From NCBI RefSeq assembly GCF_051014685.1, contig NC_135055.1, positions 22,341,501 through 22,405,500 on the forward strand: a stretch of 64,000 bases of DNA, given 5' to 3'. The notes under the pieces are model-generated. The model was not told the DNA's origin and did not search any database. It was given only the letters and a program-made list of their open reading frames with translations. The position numbers and the translations under genes were made by a program. This stretch comes from Ptiloglossa arizonensis (taxonomy: Eukaryota; Arthropoda; Insecta; Hymenoptera; Colletidae). Each line of letters begins with the position of its first letter. The stretch's first letter is position 1. Below, in pieces: positions 1 to 13,700 of the stretch.

Positions 1-1097
1 CGGTGGTCGCTGGTCGAACTCGTTACACCGATAAACCGTGCCACGATCGGCACGGCGTGTCTTTATCGGGATTTTTATTCGAGCCGTAATCCGCGTCATT
101 ATCGGCCCACGGCGGTTCGAATTCCATAAGCCGACGTGGTTTATCGCGATCGGGCGCGCAACGTTGCCGCCCGATCGAAGATCAACGAGCCGCTATCGAC
201 GCCGCGGCGACGTTTTATTTCGGTCGCGTGCTACGGTGCGTTCGTCACCGTCCCCTCGTTTCGCCACCGACCCGTACCGACCGTCCCGAGTTCGAAAACC
301 GACGCCAATCGCATTAGCGCGACAGTCGGCGAGCCGTCCTCTCGAAAGTATCGCCCCCTCGGTGGTAATAGATTAGCGAGCCGCGCGACAACAGCGGTCG
401 CGATTACGGATACCGAGCAAACACGAGTAACTCTCCTTCGATCCCCGACGAACGACATCCTTCTTCGCGAATTGGAAGCAACGGGCTATCGCCTTAACGG
501 GTCGTCAAGTTCGACTTGGAAAACAATTTCGGTCTCCCGTCCCGGCTCGCTCGAGGGGAGTACCGCAATTTATGCGAGATACCGTCCGCCCGTATTAATT
601 TGCCGTTCGTGAGTTTCTTCGCGCGCAATTCCGCTCGGTATCTGGAACTTGTATGCTAATACCGCTCCGTATAAATACGCGTACACGACGAACGGGTAAA
701 ATTTATTCGTACGGGGAAGGGTACGCGTCGAGTCCGACCGGTGCCAGTGGAAACGTTCCGCGATGGTCGGACCAGAGTCCGAGGGATCTTCGAGCTCGAG
801 TTTCTCGAAAAGTTCTCCTCTTCGTTTTCGATTCGGATTTTCACCGAGTAACGTTTCGCGTCGTCCGTTTGTTTCTCGATTTCGTCTCCGTCGCGCGTGA
901 AATCGCGTTCGCATCGAGTCCGAGCGCGACACCGAACGCGTCCAGCTTTTCCCTCGGTCCCTGTTTCATCGGGGCAACACCTAAACGGACAGATATTTCG
1001 CCTCGCGCGGTAAAACGGTCCTCCTTTTTTATTTTTTCCATTTTTCTCGTTGCCCCTCGTTTTTCAGAATTCGGTGCCTTTTGTCGCGTCGCGCTAC

Positions 1098-1130
1098 CTC
1101 TCTCTCTCTCTCTATCTCTCTCTGTCTCTG
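1098..1130. repeat. CT dinucleotide microsatellite
   Basis: An interrupted run of CT repeats with single A and G interruptions. Confidence 0.9.
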
Positions 1131-1684
1131 TTCGGTTTTTGGCGCGTCGACGCCGTGGACGCGGATAAAATTTTCGACGAGCGACGCGGTCCACCGCCGT
1201 CGGGAATATTCGAAGCTCGCTTTGTCATCGAAGCTCGCGCGAGCACAAAGCCGGGCCGACGGTTGTCGCGAAATGTCGTTAGATACCGGGCGCGACTGCT
1301 CGTTACACCGACGAGGCTTCGAATAATGCCTCGCGAGTCGCCGGACAATACCCGAACGATGTTTTTACATTCGCGATCGGTCGTTTGTTCTACCGTGTCG
1401 CTTGGCGTCCCCCTGGCCCCTCGGTCTCTTCGCGCGTCATCGACTTGTGACGCAAACTACTCGAAATAAGCGCGACCCGATACGCGGTGGTGCCGGTTGA
1501 CCGTACGCGAAACAGATTTCCCGGAATAACGAGAACAATGCGCGGCTTTGTGCGACAGAAATTGCTCGGAATGCATCGGTTCGAGCGTTAACCGTGACAA
1601 AACGTCCCCGAAAATGTCGAGTATCGTTAAACGGAGACTCTGCGAGAGCGTTCCACTGTTGCGTGCTCTCCAAGCGTTTATTTT

Positions 1685-1725
1685 CTTCTCTCTCTATCTC
1701 TCTCTATCCCTCTCTATCTCCCTCT
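1685..1725. repeat. CT-rich microsatellite
   Basis: A CT run interrupted by CTAT words, similar to the one at 1098. Confidence 0.85.
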
Positions 1726-2010
1726 TCGTCTCTCGATGCAATAAGAGAAACGTTTCCGGTACGACGAGAACCGATCCAACGACTCACTCGTTAATTTCGA
1801 ACCGGTCCGAACGAGAAGGGTCGTTACGAGAAATGTAAGAGAAAAGAGGGCGAGACAATAAGTAGCGGAAAAGGGAAAAGAGTCCATTACGTATTGCGAG
1901 AATATTCATCTCGAAGTTAACGAACGGGAAAACTCCACCTTTTCCTCCACCTGACTCGCGGAACCGTCTCCTTTCCAGCGCCGAGACGACGCGTTCTTTA
2001 CATTTCCTCG

Positions 2011-2051
2011 TTATTATTATTATTATTATTATCATCGTTATTATTATTTTT
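2011..2051. repeat. ATT trinucleotide microsatellite
   Basis: Seven TTA units, a short break (CATCG), then four more. Confidence 0.9.
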
Positions 2052-2869
2052 AGCCGCTCGAACGGTCGCGGGGCGTGTCGTTGACGCAACTTTTCCCCGG
2101 CGACGCCCCGAGACGGCTCGAAACGCGACGATGGCTCGTGTTTTTTGCCGCGAGTCGCGATTTTTACACCCGGGCTTCGAAAATAATGAAAATTCCGCAA
2201 GAACGGGCCGCGATCGCGATTATTCGACGCCTGCCGCCGACCGATGTCGGGACAATGAAACGACTGCGATTGTTGGGGCGGTATTAACGACCGCGGCGGA
2301 ATTTTCGTTATCGATTCGTCCGCTCGCGCGAGCTCTTGACGCCCGTTTACATATTTCACTGGAAATTGTACCCGGATCGCGTTCGTTTGTTCGACTTGTC
2401 CCCGAACGGCGAGCAAGGAGGACTTCCCTTCCAAAGTTCATTGTTTAACCAACCGTTGCACCGTACGGGGTTCGAGGGCAGCCTCGAGGGAGGGATTACG
2501 GAAGATGGCCCGTTTCGCACCCCGTCGTAAACTCGGCGCACCGGTTATTGCGACCCGGTGCCCAGAAATTTATTACACCGACCGTTTCGATCGTAATTGA
2601 TAATTGTAAGATAATCGTGGACACGCGCGATATCGCGAGCGACGCGCGACAGCCTCGGTGAAACGCAACCAACGAGACACGACCGGTGTCGATATTAAAC
2701 CGAGCCGACTGACTCCAAGTTGCTCAATTATATAATATATAGAATTAAATTTAAATTATAATTATTCGCGTAAAAGCGTTCGCTCTTTGTATCAAAAATA
2801 TCCCCGGGGCTATTGGGTTCCGATGATCGTTCGTTCCGTTTCGACGAAGCTCTCTCGGCTTTCGAAATT

Positions 2870-2900
2870 ATCGATCGATCGATCGACCGATCGATCGATT
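2870..2900. repeat. TCGA tetranucleotide repeat
   Basis: About seven TCGA units with one base change. A second run of the same self-complementary unit is at 3185-3200. Confidence 0.85.
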
Positions 2901-3425
2901 CCGCCCGTACGATTCTCGGCTCTTCCGCGTAAACGCGTCAACCTGTCACGTTCCGAGCGTGCGTCAATACGCAACGGGAAGCAACCTTAAACAATGTTCC
3001 CGCGCAGACAAGAATGTTATTAGCCGTCGACGATTGACGGCCAGGGAACCATGAATTATCGATTCCTCGCGAGACACGCACGCCCGATTGCCCCCTACCA
3101 CCGTTTTCTTCCGTTTTTTTTTTTTTTCTCCTCTTTTTCCTCCACCCTCCAAAGTCAACGCGACGTACCCGATCGGCGAGCACCATCGATCGATCGATCG
3201 TGGAAAATCTCGCGAGTACCGCGACTCTTCCCTTCGCCAGCGACCGGGGGGTAAGAAAAATAATAGAACGCGCGACGACCGAAGGGAAATAACTGCGAGC
3301 GATATCGCGTATCTCTCCGCGTTCGACCTTCGACTTTCGACTTTCCGCGTCGTCCTCGAGGAAAAATATTAACGATAAAAGCGTGAAAGTCTCGCGAATA
3401 ACCGGACCCGGTAAATCACCCTCTC

Positions 3426-3484
3426 TGACAAGTGATGTTTTCATCGTTCCTCGAATGACAACGCTCGAGAAGAGATTAATCACC
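3426..3484 (+). repeat. Diverged direct repeat, copy 1
   Basis: It starts TGACAAGTGATGTTTTCATC and ends AGATTAATC. It aligns with copy 2 at 3657-3715 at roughly three-quarters identity by eye. Confidence 0.55.
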
Positions 3485-3656
3485 CGCCAACGGGGGGTGG
3501 GGAGAGGATTGGCGCGTTGGAATGAATTTTTTCCCTAAAATATGTGCCGCGCTGGGTCGCGTGTAAGTGTTATAAAGTTCGTTTATTGGCTGACCCCCGC
3601 TTCTCCGCGCTCGGTCGTCGTTACGCCGGTCGACCTTTGCACGATAAGTCATCGGT

Positions 3657-3715
3657 TGACAAGTAATATTTTTATCGTTTCTGAAAGTGACATTGCTCGA
3701 AGGAAGATTAATCGT
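3657..3715 (+). repeat. Diverged direct repeat, copy 2
   Basis: It starts TGACAAGTAATATTTTTATC and ends AGATTAATC, matching copy 1 along its length with scattered changes and one small gap. Confidence 0.55.
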
Positions 3716-4170
3716 TCGGCAGGCCCGGGATGTGGGCGATTGTTATCGATGGAAACAAGCGGATACCGGGGCTTGCGCGAGAACCCGAAATCGCGGCTAC
3801 CAGAACCTCGGCTCGAGAAACGATCGCGCCTCGAATCCCGAAAATATCCCGGAACGACGCGTACGTCGAGCTCTCCGAAATTTTCGGCCATCGAGAACGA
3901 GTGTACCGGCCGCGATCGCGAAATCCTCCAACGAAATTTGCGAAAGTAATTATCCAGAAACGAGCTTCGAGTGTCCCGACGTAAAGGCGCGTAAAAGGGA
4001 AACAAAATAATAATCGAGAGAGGAAGTAGCTATAATAACGTTATCCGGAGCGTAAAGGGTAAAATTCGGTAATGTACCGTTATTAAATCCAAGCCCGATT
4101 AAATCTCTAAATTTCATAACGAAAATAGCGTTGGACGATTCAATGACCAGCCGGTGCCTTTCTGTTTCAG

Positions 4171-4256
4171 GGGCATTTTACAACAGGGCAGGAAGAATTA
4201 CGAGGAGGCCATTCTGAGTTATCAGCGAGCGATCCATTTCCGACCTTCGTTAGCTC
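4171..4256 (+). CDS. TMTC2: TMTC2 internal coding exon (first in window), TPR segment
   Basis: The exon is 86 bp, with acceptor TTTCAG and donor GTAAGT. One leading base finishes a codon from the upstream exon, 28 full codons follow, and one base is left for the next exon (phase 1 donor). It encodes one TPR helix pair with the typical pattern: NYEEAILSYQRAIHFRPSLA, that is Tyr before the turn, Ala at the small-residue positions, and Pro closing helix B. This aligns with the human TMTC2 segment ending in SRPTLASAYLNTG, as I remember that protein. TMTC proteins sit in the ER membrane and carry lumenal TPRs; the family O-mannosylates cadherins and protocadherins. The exon is too short to be distinctive alone; its identity rests on its in-frame join to the next exon. 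No alternative start is involved because this is an internal exon. Confidence 0.9.
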
Positions 4257-7200
4257 GTAAGTATTTTCATTGCTCCGAAAAAGGGCAGTTTTCTCCGTGA
4301 AAAATAGCGTGCCTAAGCATTCCGGGTAATATTTTTTTCTTAAAGAATTTCACCCGGCTCGTAAATCCCGGTTACGCGCAATCGCGACGATACACGCTCG
4401 AACGTTTCGCGGCGAATTAATGTCGGACGACTGATTCGTTGGAAGAATCGAATCGCGATGAAAGGCAGAGTTTCGAGTAACGAAACAAATCACTTACATT
4501 ACGAGCCGACGATACAAATAGACGGATGGAATTGGAAGGACACGAATCGGGAAATTTATCGTTCAAAATTGCGAAGGGAATTTATCGTTTTTCGGTGAAT
4601 TTATACGGAGCTGCGATTTCTAAGCGCGGAGAGACACATAGATCGTGCAAATGGAAGCTCCGATTCGTCGAATCGAAGACGGTCGTAAAGCGTTCTATAA
4701 ATTAAAAATCGAACCGTCCGCAGACCTAACCTCCCGGTCTCGCTGATGTAACGGATGACTAAAATTAACCTTACGTTCCACGGGGTAATAAAGACACGGA
4801 GACCAATTTTACGGAGTAAGTTTAAGAGCCTGAATGACGAAATAAATTTCGAGAACCGAACAACTAGGGCGACCCTTAGCATTTATCCCTTTTCCACTCG
4901 AAAAGACAACCTATCGAGCTCTACAGCGTCTATGAAACGCGCGCACGAGTCGGTCGTTTACGTTTCACAAGGGTACTTCCGTTTTTCCGCTTTTACAGCG
5001 TGTCTGAAACGTAACTATCGACCCGTAAACCGAAACGCGCGAGGCAACAATTTTTGCACCGAAAGGGCTAATAGCCCCGCGTGTTAATTTAGCGAGTGTA
5101 ACGTGAAAGTAATTATCGAAATATGATACACGCGAGGGAACGATCGAAAATATACGCTGGATAAAAGAGATCGAGGATACGAATCGAGATACACGATATC
5201 GTTCCACCGACCGGCCGAGCACAAAACAGAAGGCGCAACAAACCGATGACCGTCAGCCTCCGTTAGGAAACACGGTTCGTCGAACCGAAATTCGAATTCG
5301 CTTCTTGACTGCCGATTCCTTCCACGATTGTCGTTCCAAACTCTTACACGCGTACCAACGTTACAATTTCTTCCAAATTTCCATCTTCGGTTTTGTGAAA
5401 AATTGTCGTCGATGTTTTCGGAAAACTCACGTTCGAGAGAAAAAAAAAGCAAGTGAAACGGTGCCGGATAATTACAAGCGGTAGAGCGGGTAGAGAAAAT
5501 ACGGTCGGAAAGCTTTTGCTGTCGACGGTTGTCATCCCCACCTCTTGTCGCGTTCAAACCATGGAAAATACGATTCAATCTCCAAGTAGCGGAGGTCGAC
5601 GTAGCAGCGGTCGCGAGACTCCATCGAGATAACTCGTATTTGTTCTTCGTTATGCGTGTTACCGTGTTCCGGAATGTTCGCGACAGAAATTCCACCGCGA
5701 GGAAAGGGGACACGGGCAGTATCGCTCGGTACGCTTTTAAGAAACTCCCCGGATATACCCGAACCGTATTCGCCGGTGTTTGCCCTATACTCGGAGAAAT
5801 ATTTACCCCTTGCTGGCCAGTGGCCGATATATTGTTTCGAGTTAAGTCGCGGTCGAGAGTTCCCGACTTTCGCCGGTCCGCTACCGCAACGTAAATATTA
5901 TTCCTATTTATTTTGTCTCCGTCGCGGTCGTGCTCTCGGTGCTGGCCACGATTTTTCTGACACCGTATTAAACCTCTGAAATATCTTTCGGAAATGTCAA
6001 CGCAGATTGGGCACGTATTTTCTCCAGTTTCCGCGAACCGTTTGCCCAGCGGAGCCGGAATGTTTGTCGCTTCGCGAGCAGATGTTGCGACTTCCGTTCG
6101 AAATTTACGCCAGGCCGTACGAAATCGCGCGAGATTTTTCGATGGAACTTTGTACGATTCGAGAAATATTAAATCGATGCGTGTTCCCTCCTGTACGTAT
6201 CGAACAGTCTAAAAGGTTTTCGACGACGATGAATCGCGTTTCGCTCCCAATTCGTGGAGCGCGCGAAGCACGATTGAAAAGTCGCGTGTCAGAAATTTGC
6301 GTGTTTAGATTCAGAAAGTTGAGGCTAGTACGTACAGCCGCCACCAAAGGCGCAACGCGTCGATACGCGCTGCTAATTGTTGCGATTCGTTTTGTTTCGT
6401 ACTTTAATGTACCCACGAGTTAGCAAAGGAGCCTGAACCCCGTCATGGACATATTCGCAGACTTAATTTATCCGACCGCAAAAAGTTCGTCGAAGCTTCA
6501 GTCGACTAGTGGGTTCGACATTCCTGCTACCATCGTCAAAGTATAAACTGAACGAACGGTGAATTTTTGTGCAAATTTATGCTTTTCGAATTTACCGTAC
6601 GATAAGATATATTTCCCTTGAACGCGATTTACTTAACAACAATAACAAAAATACGGCACAACTTGTTCAACGAGCGGATATTTCGTAAATTATCCAGTTT
6701 CTTCGAAAGTTTCATCGAACTCCAGATTCGTCGGTTTCCTTCCTCTCGGAAGGAACAATGTCCGTGCCATCGAACGGTAATTTTTTGCCGGTCTCCGAGT
6801 CCGTTGGCGCAAAATCTACGTACACGCTGTAGGCGTAACCGCAGCAGAGAGGGACCGGGGATCGGTTCGCCTCCTTAACGAACCTTCGCGAAGAGCAAAG
6901 CACGCGAAAGGGGTTGGAAAAGCACAGAGAGGACGTCGTTTGTCACGCGGACCGAACACTTGATTAAAAAAAGCGCGGTCGCAGTGCCGTGGATGCACGG
7001 TAGCCGCTAAAAAAAAAAAGCGGGCCCTTGCTCGGTACCGTCGCGCGGTTGGCGGCACAATGGTTCCACGCGCAGCCCTCCTCGCGCATCGCGTACCTAC
7101 AGGAAGGGACCGCTCTCCCCCACCGGGGTGACCGTGCTCCGCGTACCGCGGGCCAGTCGGTAGTCATCGACCGATCGTACCGTACGGTTCCCGTACAGCG

Positions 7201-8750
7201 ATTCGCTTGAAGCGTTCTGGAAAAGGTTCATTATCGAGGAAATGCCCAACCGTGCCACGATATTGCTCTTATTTCCCGCTTCCCAATTACCCGAGTATTT
7301 ATTTTTCTACCTGGATCTCGAGCGAGCGGTCGATGGGGCTCCAGCATTTAACTGCGCACTCGAAGTAAGTTTACGATTCCGCGACGAATCGTTGCCCACT
7401 TTTTCTTCCGCTTCGGCAGCTGTGTTTACAAGCAATCGGAGCGTTAACGTCGACGTATTTGCGTTCGGAATGGAGACCGCTGCGTCTCGCCGTTCCAAGC
7501 TACGTCATTGTACGATTCGAGACCGATACGTATCGATAACGTTCGACGACCGATCCGAACAATAGTATTCGTTGGTCGTGTTTGCTCGCGCACGATCCAC
7601 CGGAGGAGCTCTACTCGAATAAATTGTCGAAGAAGTGGTTCTCTCGCGGCGACAACGTACGGTATCTCTTTAACGCAAATCTTACCAGTCGCCGAGCGGC
7701 ACGATGTCGCGATAAAACGCGGAGAGTGTTTGATAAGCGGATAAAATAAGAGGAGCGAGCGTACCAGGCTCGGGTAATCGGTGCAGGGTGAAAGATCAGA
7801 TAGGCGAAGTCTACGCGTTCGGTGCGTTGGTATTCTTGCCAGCCGCGGTTGCTTTATATGCACGAACCGGTCCGCTTATGGATGCAAATGCGTTCCAAGT
7901 GCAAAGCGCGGACAGCGAAATGCTCTCGCCTGCCGTGGCCGAGCATATTTCGCTCGACGGAATTGCGTTATAATTGTTCCGCGGAAAATTCGCCGTGTAA
8001 ACAGCATTGATAAAGCGGCTTTCCCGCGCGCAAGAATAATGCACGAGCGAGTGTAGCTCGAGCCGCGGCTCGCTTAAAAATACTCGTTCGCACCGAAACG
8101 CGTACACCTTCCAACGGGTTTCCCGCAACAATTTATCTCGCGCGAAACGTAACCGCGCACGGACGTAACCGGTAATCGTCTTAAAGAGAAATCGGATCTT
8201 GGGGAACGAGGGATCGCATCGTCCGCGCGAGAAAGAAATACACGAGTGCGAAGTACGAACGAATCGGAGTATACGCTCGCTCCCCGAGCGTTTGGAAAAT
8301 AATTCGTTCCAAGGCCTAAACACGTGCACGGAGCAAGAGTGCGCGCAACGCGGGACTAACGGATTCGCGAATTTCGCTGAAATTGCGGTACACGTGTTCG
8401 GGAACAAGTGTCGGAGAGTCAATCGGAGACAAAGTCGGCCGAGAGTTTCCCAGAGATTACCGTAGTCGCTGAGCAGAGAGAGTCGGAGTTTAAAGAGTTT
8501 GCCCGGGGAAGTTATATTTTAGCGTATTTTGGTAAGTTGCTAAACGCAGTTTCCAGTTTCCAACGGAAGAGAACTCGTTCCATTCAATCTGGCTGTCCGC
8601 CGTGTTTCCACCATAATCGCGCCCGACTACGGCACGTTCCTCTTTTTAATTCCAAACGCCAGCGTTATCCGGGGGACCTGTTACGTTACAATCGCGAACA
8701 TCTCGCGAGCGGAAAAACAAAATTCTCTCGATCGATCGCGCGGGGGAGGG

Positions 8751-8774
8751 AAAAAAAAAAAAAAAAAAAAAAAA
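8751..8774. repeat. A24 homopolymer
   Basis: Twenty-four uninterrupted A after GGGGGAGGG. There is no adjacent gene-like sequence to suggest a retrocopy tail. Confidence 0.9.
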
Positions 8775-10744
8775 GGGAGGACAACGATGCGCGTAGTGGA
8801 TGGCCGGAGATAAATGGAGCGAGGATCGGGCGGCTTTTCACGGAACAATCGGACGGCCGTGTATTATAAAGCGCGCCTACAGGATGTGTATTAAAAGTTT
8901 CGCCAAGTTTATGAAAGGCGCCCCGGGAACGTAATTTAACCGATCTACTCCGTTACCGGGCTTTGCTCGTGTAATTTTATCACCCGTCGTAAAATTTGTT
9001 GCGCTCGGCTCGGCCGCCGGACGATATGGAAACTTTGCGTTCTAAGCTGTACCGTGCAAAGAGACGTCGGTAAACTTCGTTACCGCGGCTCCGGCTCCCA
9101 TCGACGCTATCGACGTTCGCCTCTTTTATTTTTCGTCCTTTTTCCTTCTTTTTTTTTTCTTTTCCGTAGTTTTGTCGCTCCGTTTCGACGCTCTTTGTTC
9201 CCTTCGCGCGCGAGACATTCCCGTACGGGGAAGCCGCTCTAATCCGGCGTTTAAAAGACTCGTCGAACGGCAGCGAATTAATTCGCCTTCGACCGACAAA
9301 TAGTCGAGTCGGGAGCCAATTCGACGCCCGCCGCGAGTTACTCGACAATGGAAAAGAAATACACCGATGCAGCTACGATTGTTCGCCGCGAATCGGATCA
9401 AATCGAACGATTACTTCGTCGAATCGAAGACGCGTCAACTTCAGCCGGCACGGTCGCACGGTTGAGGATCGGAAGCCGAGACCGCGACAAAGAATTTGTC
9501 GTTGTTGCGAATCGAGCGCGCGAAAGTCGCAAAAACCAACGAAATCGATTTACCACCGGAAACCATCGAACGGTGGAACGCATCGTGCCACAGTTGGTCG
9601 CTCGTTGATCGATTTCCGTCAACTCCGGGACGATTGTTAAAACGAGGAACCGGAAAATTTCTCCCACCAAGGGACGCGTTGTTCGGACCGTCCGAAAATT
9701 AATCGTCGGTTAACGTTTCGCAGACTACGCACTCTCGACTACACCTCCACCCCAAAGACTCCGGAAGCCTCGCGAGTCTTTGACGAATCAAGGTGTCGCG
9801 AGAGCCAATTATATTGTACAGAATTCCAAAGTCTTTGACGCTCGAAACGAATCCAGCAAACGGAAGCTTTGATCCCAGAAATCGGAAAGTCTACTCATTT
9901 CCGCGAGATTGATGCGCGACAAGATTCCGAGCGAATTTCCGCGTCTAAAGTTCCTTGATACGCAACGAAGTAATTTGCTCGATTAATCGAGTGAGTCTTG
10001 TTTGGCGTTGTACTCGCTCCGAGTTGAAGGGCCAATTAAAACGCATTTAGAAATTTTGAACAATATTCCAAGTCGAGAGCGACCGAATTCTCCGAGCCAT
10101 TGCAGCAACGTATTTAAATGTAAGTACATTACGCGCAATAAGAGCGGAATAGACACCGGTTGATAAAGTAAGTACGCGTTTCGGAATACAATTTCTACCC
10201 ACGCGCGCGAGCAGATGCGAAACGCGACAAGAGACACCGGAGTATCGCAATTTTGTAGAGGGTGAATCGCGCGTAAGACGATCGCTTCGATTTTCCTACC
10301 GTACGCTCTCCATCGCGGAGGACAATTTTTGAACGCTACCGTTCTCGCGGCGAAACGTCTCGATGGAACGAAAGTCGAGTCGTAACCGAGCCTGACAAAC
10401 GTGCTCCCGAGGCGAATGTAAGCGGACTAACGAGGTCGAACGTTGCGAGCATAAATCAACCGTGAAAAAAGGACCGTCCAGGTGTCGAATTACGATTCAC
10501 GGTTCTATCGGGACCACGGAACACGGTAAAACAAAGGGAAAAACGAGGGAAACCCAGCCCCGGTGGAGCTTTCATTCGATGGAGATGAGCAAAGCATTGA
10601 CCTTTTCCGCGCTCTAACGTGAATGAAAGTAGACCCAGGAGGCCAATGAAACAAGTGGCCCTTTCAGCTACATTTAATTATAATCCGAGCTTTAAATTGC
10701 TCGCGAGAAGTGGAACGACTTTCGATTGTTGCCGGTCGACCCAA

Positions 10745-10752
10745 AGAGAGCA

Positions 10753-10780
<28 letters not shown>
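10745..10780. repeat. GA microsatellite
   Basis: A run of GA followed by CGAG units. Confidence 0.9.
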
Positions 10781-10783
<3 letters not shown>

Positions 10784-13700
10784 TGGCGTCGTGGAAGGAG
10801 AGGGGCGACGAGAGAAGAAAGAAAGGAACGACGTCGAGAGCCCTTTGTAGCAATTTTCGCGCCTCCTGCGCGGAAAAATTCGAAGCGGAAAAAGAAAAAG
10901 TCTTTCTGCCCGGAGGAACTTTTCCGTAGCGGGGCGCCACAATTAAACCGACGCGCGCGTTGAAATCGTTACGCGCGCGTTGGAGGCAGCTTAACCGTGA
11001 AGCGGAGCCACGTAACCGGCTAATGTGGCTCGAGCACTTTCATCGATAATCACCACCCCGGTGACAAACGCTCCAAGTGGCCGCCAAGTGTTTGGGGTAA
11101 AAACGCGCGTCGTCGAGCCAATACGCGCGCATTATCGATAAAGAGTAGCCTCGAGCTCGGTCTTCCGAGGGCCGTGGCTGGGTTTATTCATCGGGGTCGC
11201 CTCGACGAAATCGGACCACGGATGTTCCATGCTCTCCTCGAAGCCAGTTACGGGCTAATCGTAGACGAAACGTCTCGGTTAATTCGTCCGGTATAACCGC
11301 GAAATGTCTCCCGGCGCTGGATCGTGACTTCCACGCCCCGGTGCGCCGGGTATCGACCATCCGGGTTCGATAAACGAGTCTCCGTCGAAGGAGCTCTCGG
11401 TGTCGAAGCAACGAGAAGCATTTTAAAGGAGGGAAAAAGTTTGCCAGCGAGAGCCGCTCGACGGAAGGGAAAAAAATAACATCCGAAGCGGTGCACCGGC
11501 GAGGAGGACGGTCCCTTTGAACCGCGATGTCTCGCGGCAGGAAACGCCTCCGGGCCGGGGACTTGCTGCGACAGAAACTTTCCAGACTACCCCGTTCGGC
11601 TGCGTACGTAAAACGCCTTGCGCGATACACAAGTGACTCAATTAAAGCAACCAACTTCCAACGGGAAGCGGGAGAACCGACGAACAAACAGACGTGTCGG
11701 CGAGCACTCGCCAAGTGTACACCCGCCGTCTCGTGTCTGCACACAGCCGACGGGCTGCCGGAGCGGAGCAAGAACCGGCTCGTGGATCTTTACTGCGCGT
11801 CGGTTCTTCGCGATCTTGCCGAACAACGACGATTAAATCGAGCAACTTCGGCTTTGAGAGGTCATCGCCGCCCGTAGTCGAAGTGGAGCACCGCCGTGCA
11901 CGCTCGGACGGGGTTTAAGTAACTCGAAGTAACTTTACTTTGCCTCTCTATTTACAGGACACTGACAGCTTCTGGTGCTCGTTATTTAAGAACGCCAGCT
12001 CGGACCTGCCGTTAGTCGAGCACTTTTTACGCTTCCCGACGACCGACTAACAAAATATTTGTACGCCGCGACCGGTTTGGATTCTACGCAACTTTTTAAC
12101 GCTTCGCCTTTAATCGCGACCGACGCGGACCGATTTTTTCTCGCGACGTACCTCGCCCCCGTGGATTCGGAATCTTCCGAATCGATTTTCAGGGAAATCG
12201 AACCTCGCCGAGGGAACGTTTCGCGCGGAGCTTTCGATTTATTTTCGCGGCCGGATATCGCTCGCGCGTTCCGTATGCAACGAACATCAAAAGTGTTTCG
12301 CCGTTCGAAATTGAAACGATTCCCCCGGCGGTGGATTCGTATTAGCATTTCGTCGAAGAAACGGATAGGCGGTAGCGAGGAGGTTCGCCGGGCGCGTAGA
12401 AAACGACCGATAGACGTTAATTACGGGCCCTTGACGATCGAGGGTAGAAACGAGGACCGCGATCCATTACGAATAACGACAGCATTTGCGCGCGCGGGAC
12501 ACCGGCACTCGCGGCCGGATTAACCAGCCACTCGGAATCCGCCGGTGTCGTTATTAGAAATTCCTCGAAGCCCCTTCCCTCGCGATGTATATTAGTTTAC
12601 AGCCGCGCTCCGTTTTGCGCGAACAGACAGTCACGGAATCCACGAGCTGTCGTATTCGCTCTTAACTAGATTAATCGTAAAGGGCAGGATCTCCTCTCCT
12701 CTCCCGACGATCGCGAGCATTCGAGCGAACGTGTCTACCCGCTTGGCCGAACGTTCCGCAATTTCGCCCTGGATTATTTAATTAGAAACGACACTCGCTT
12801 CCTCCGTCCCGCTCTCTTTCCGCGCGCGTTGTTCCTGCCCGTTCGCGTTACGCGCAAACCTCGTTAGCTCCGCTCGAGTCGTTTCCGCGCGGAATCTCGC
12901 CGACGATTTCCCCGCCTTTCGCTTTCGATCTTCCGATCGCGGTCCAAAGTGCCTCGACGATTCCCCCTCGTCGAGAAACGCGCGTTTCAATTTTAAGCGG
13001 ATTCACCGCCACCGGGGACACCGCCAGACAAGAGAAATTAAACCACCTTTTTCGTCGATTCGTCGACTATCGCGCGAAACACCGTCGCGATTGGTCCGTG
13101 CACCGGAGAACCTTTCGCAGCCTCGATCTCCGCGGAATTGAGCCCGACTACGATTCGAAGCAGATCCGTAAATAATTCCGCGGACGGTTTCCTCGACGTC
13201 GATCTTTGCCGAGCTGCGTGTCAGATTTACCATCGCACCGAGTACGGAATTTCTAGCCGGGTCTCGAGCAGAAAGGTGGTATTCGTTTAAATCTTTCCGG
13301 GCGAATTCTTCCCCGAAATTCTCGACAACGCTTCGCTACGTCGAACGCGGAACGAAAATTCGTTCGTCGCTCGTTTAGCTTCCGTTTCGACGCGAACCTC
13401 CTCCGTCGAGGCTCGAAGGAAACAAAGAAAGAAAAAGAAGTAAAAAAAAGGAAGGAACCCGACTTTGCGTACCGATCGCGCGAAATCCGAGAACGATCGA
13501 TCGCTCGTTGGAGAAAGTTTTCCGCGGTCGCGATTTTCACCGGCCGGTGAAACTCTCGCGGTTGGGTCTCGCTCCCGAACATCGATCACCGGGGAAATTC
13601 GACGGATCGCCGTGCAATATCTTAATAGCGGTAGCGATCAGTATCCGGAGGACTTTGGACGCGCGTCGGAGAAACGTCAAACGATCCTCGTCGTTCCTCG

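Larger units (their letters stand above)
1..4170 (+). other. TMTC2: TMTC2 intron (3' part; upstream exon lies outside the window)
   Basis: This is non-coding sequence upstream of the first visible TMTC2 exon. It ends in a good acceptor, a pyrimidine tract followed by TTTCAG at 4165-4170. The next exon starts with one base of a split codon, so this intron is phase 2. I read the open frames here and found no TPR or transmembrane coding segment; they are arginine-rich shadows of CpG-rich DNA. It holds CT, ATT and TCGA microsatellites, an AT-rich block near 2725-2765, and a diverged ~58-bp direct duplication (3426 and 3657), each listed separately. Confidence 0.8.

Noticed and set aside
6500..6540. 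tRNA-like GGTTCGA words, here and in several other places
   Set aside because: No matching A-box, acceptor stem or anticodon arm could be built around any of them.
8740..8790. A24 run as a retroposed poly(A) tail
   Set aside because: No SINE, LINE or processed gene body precedes it, and no target-site duplication is visible.
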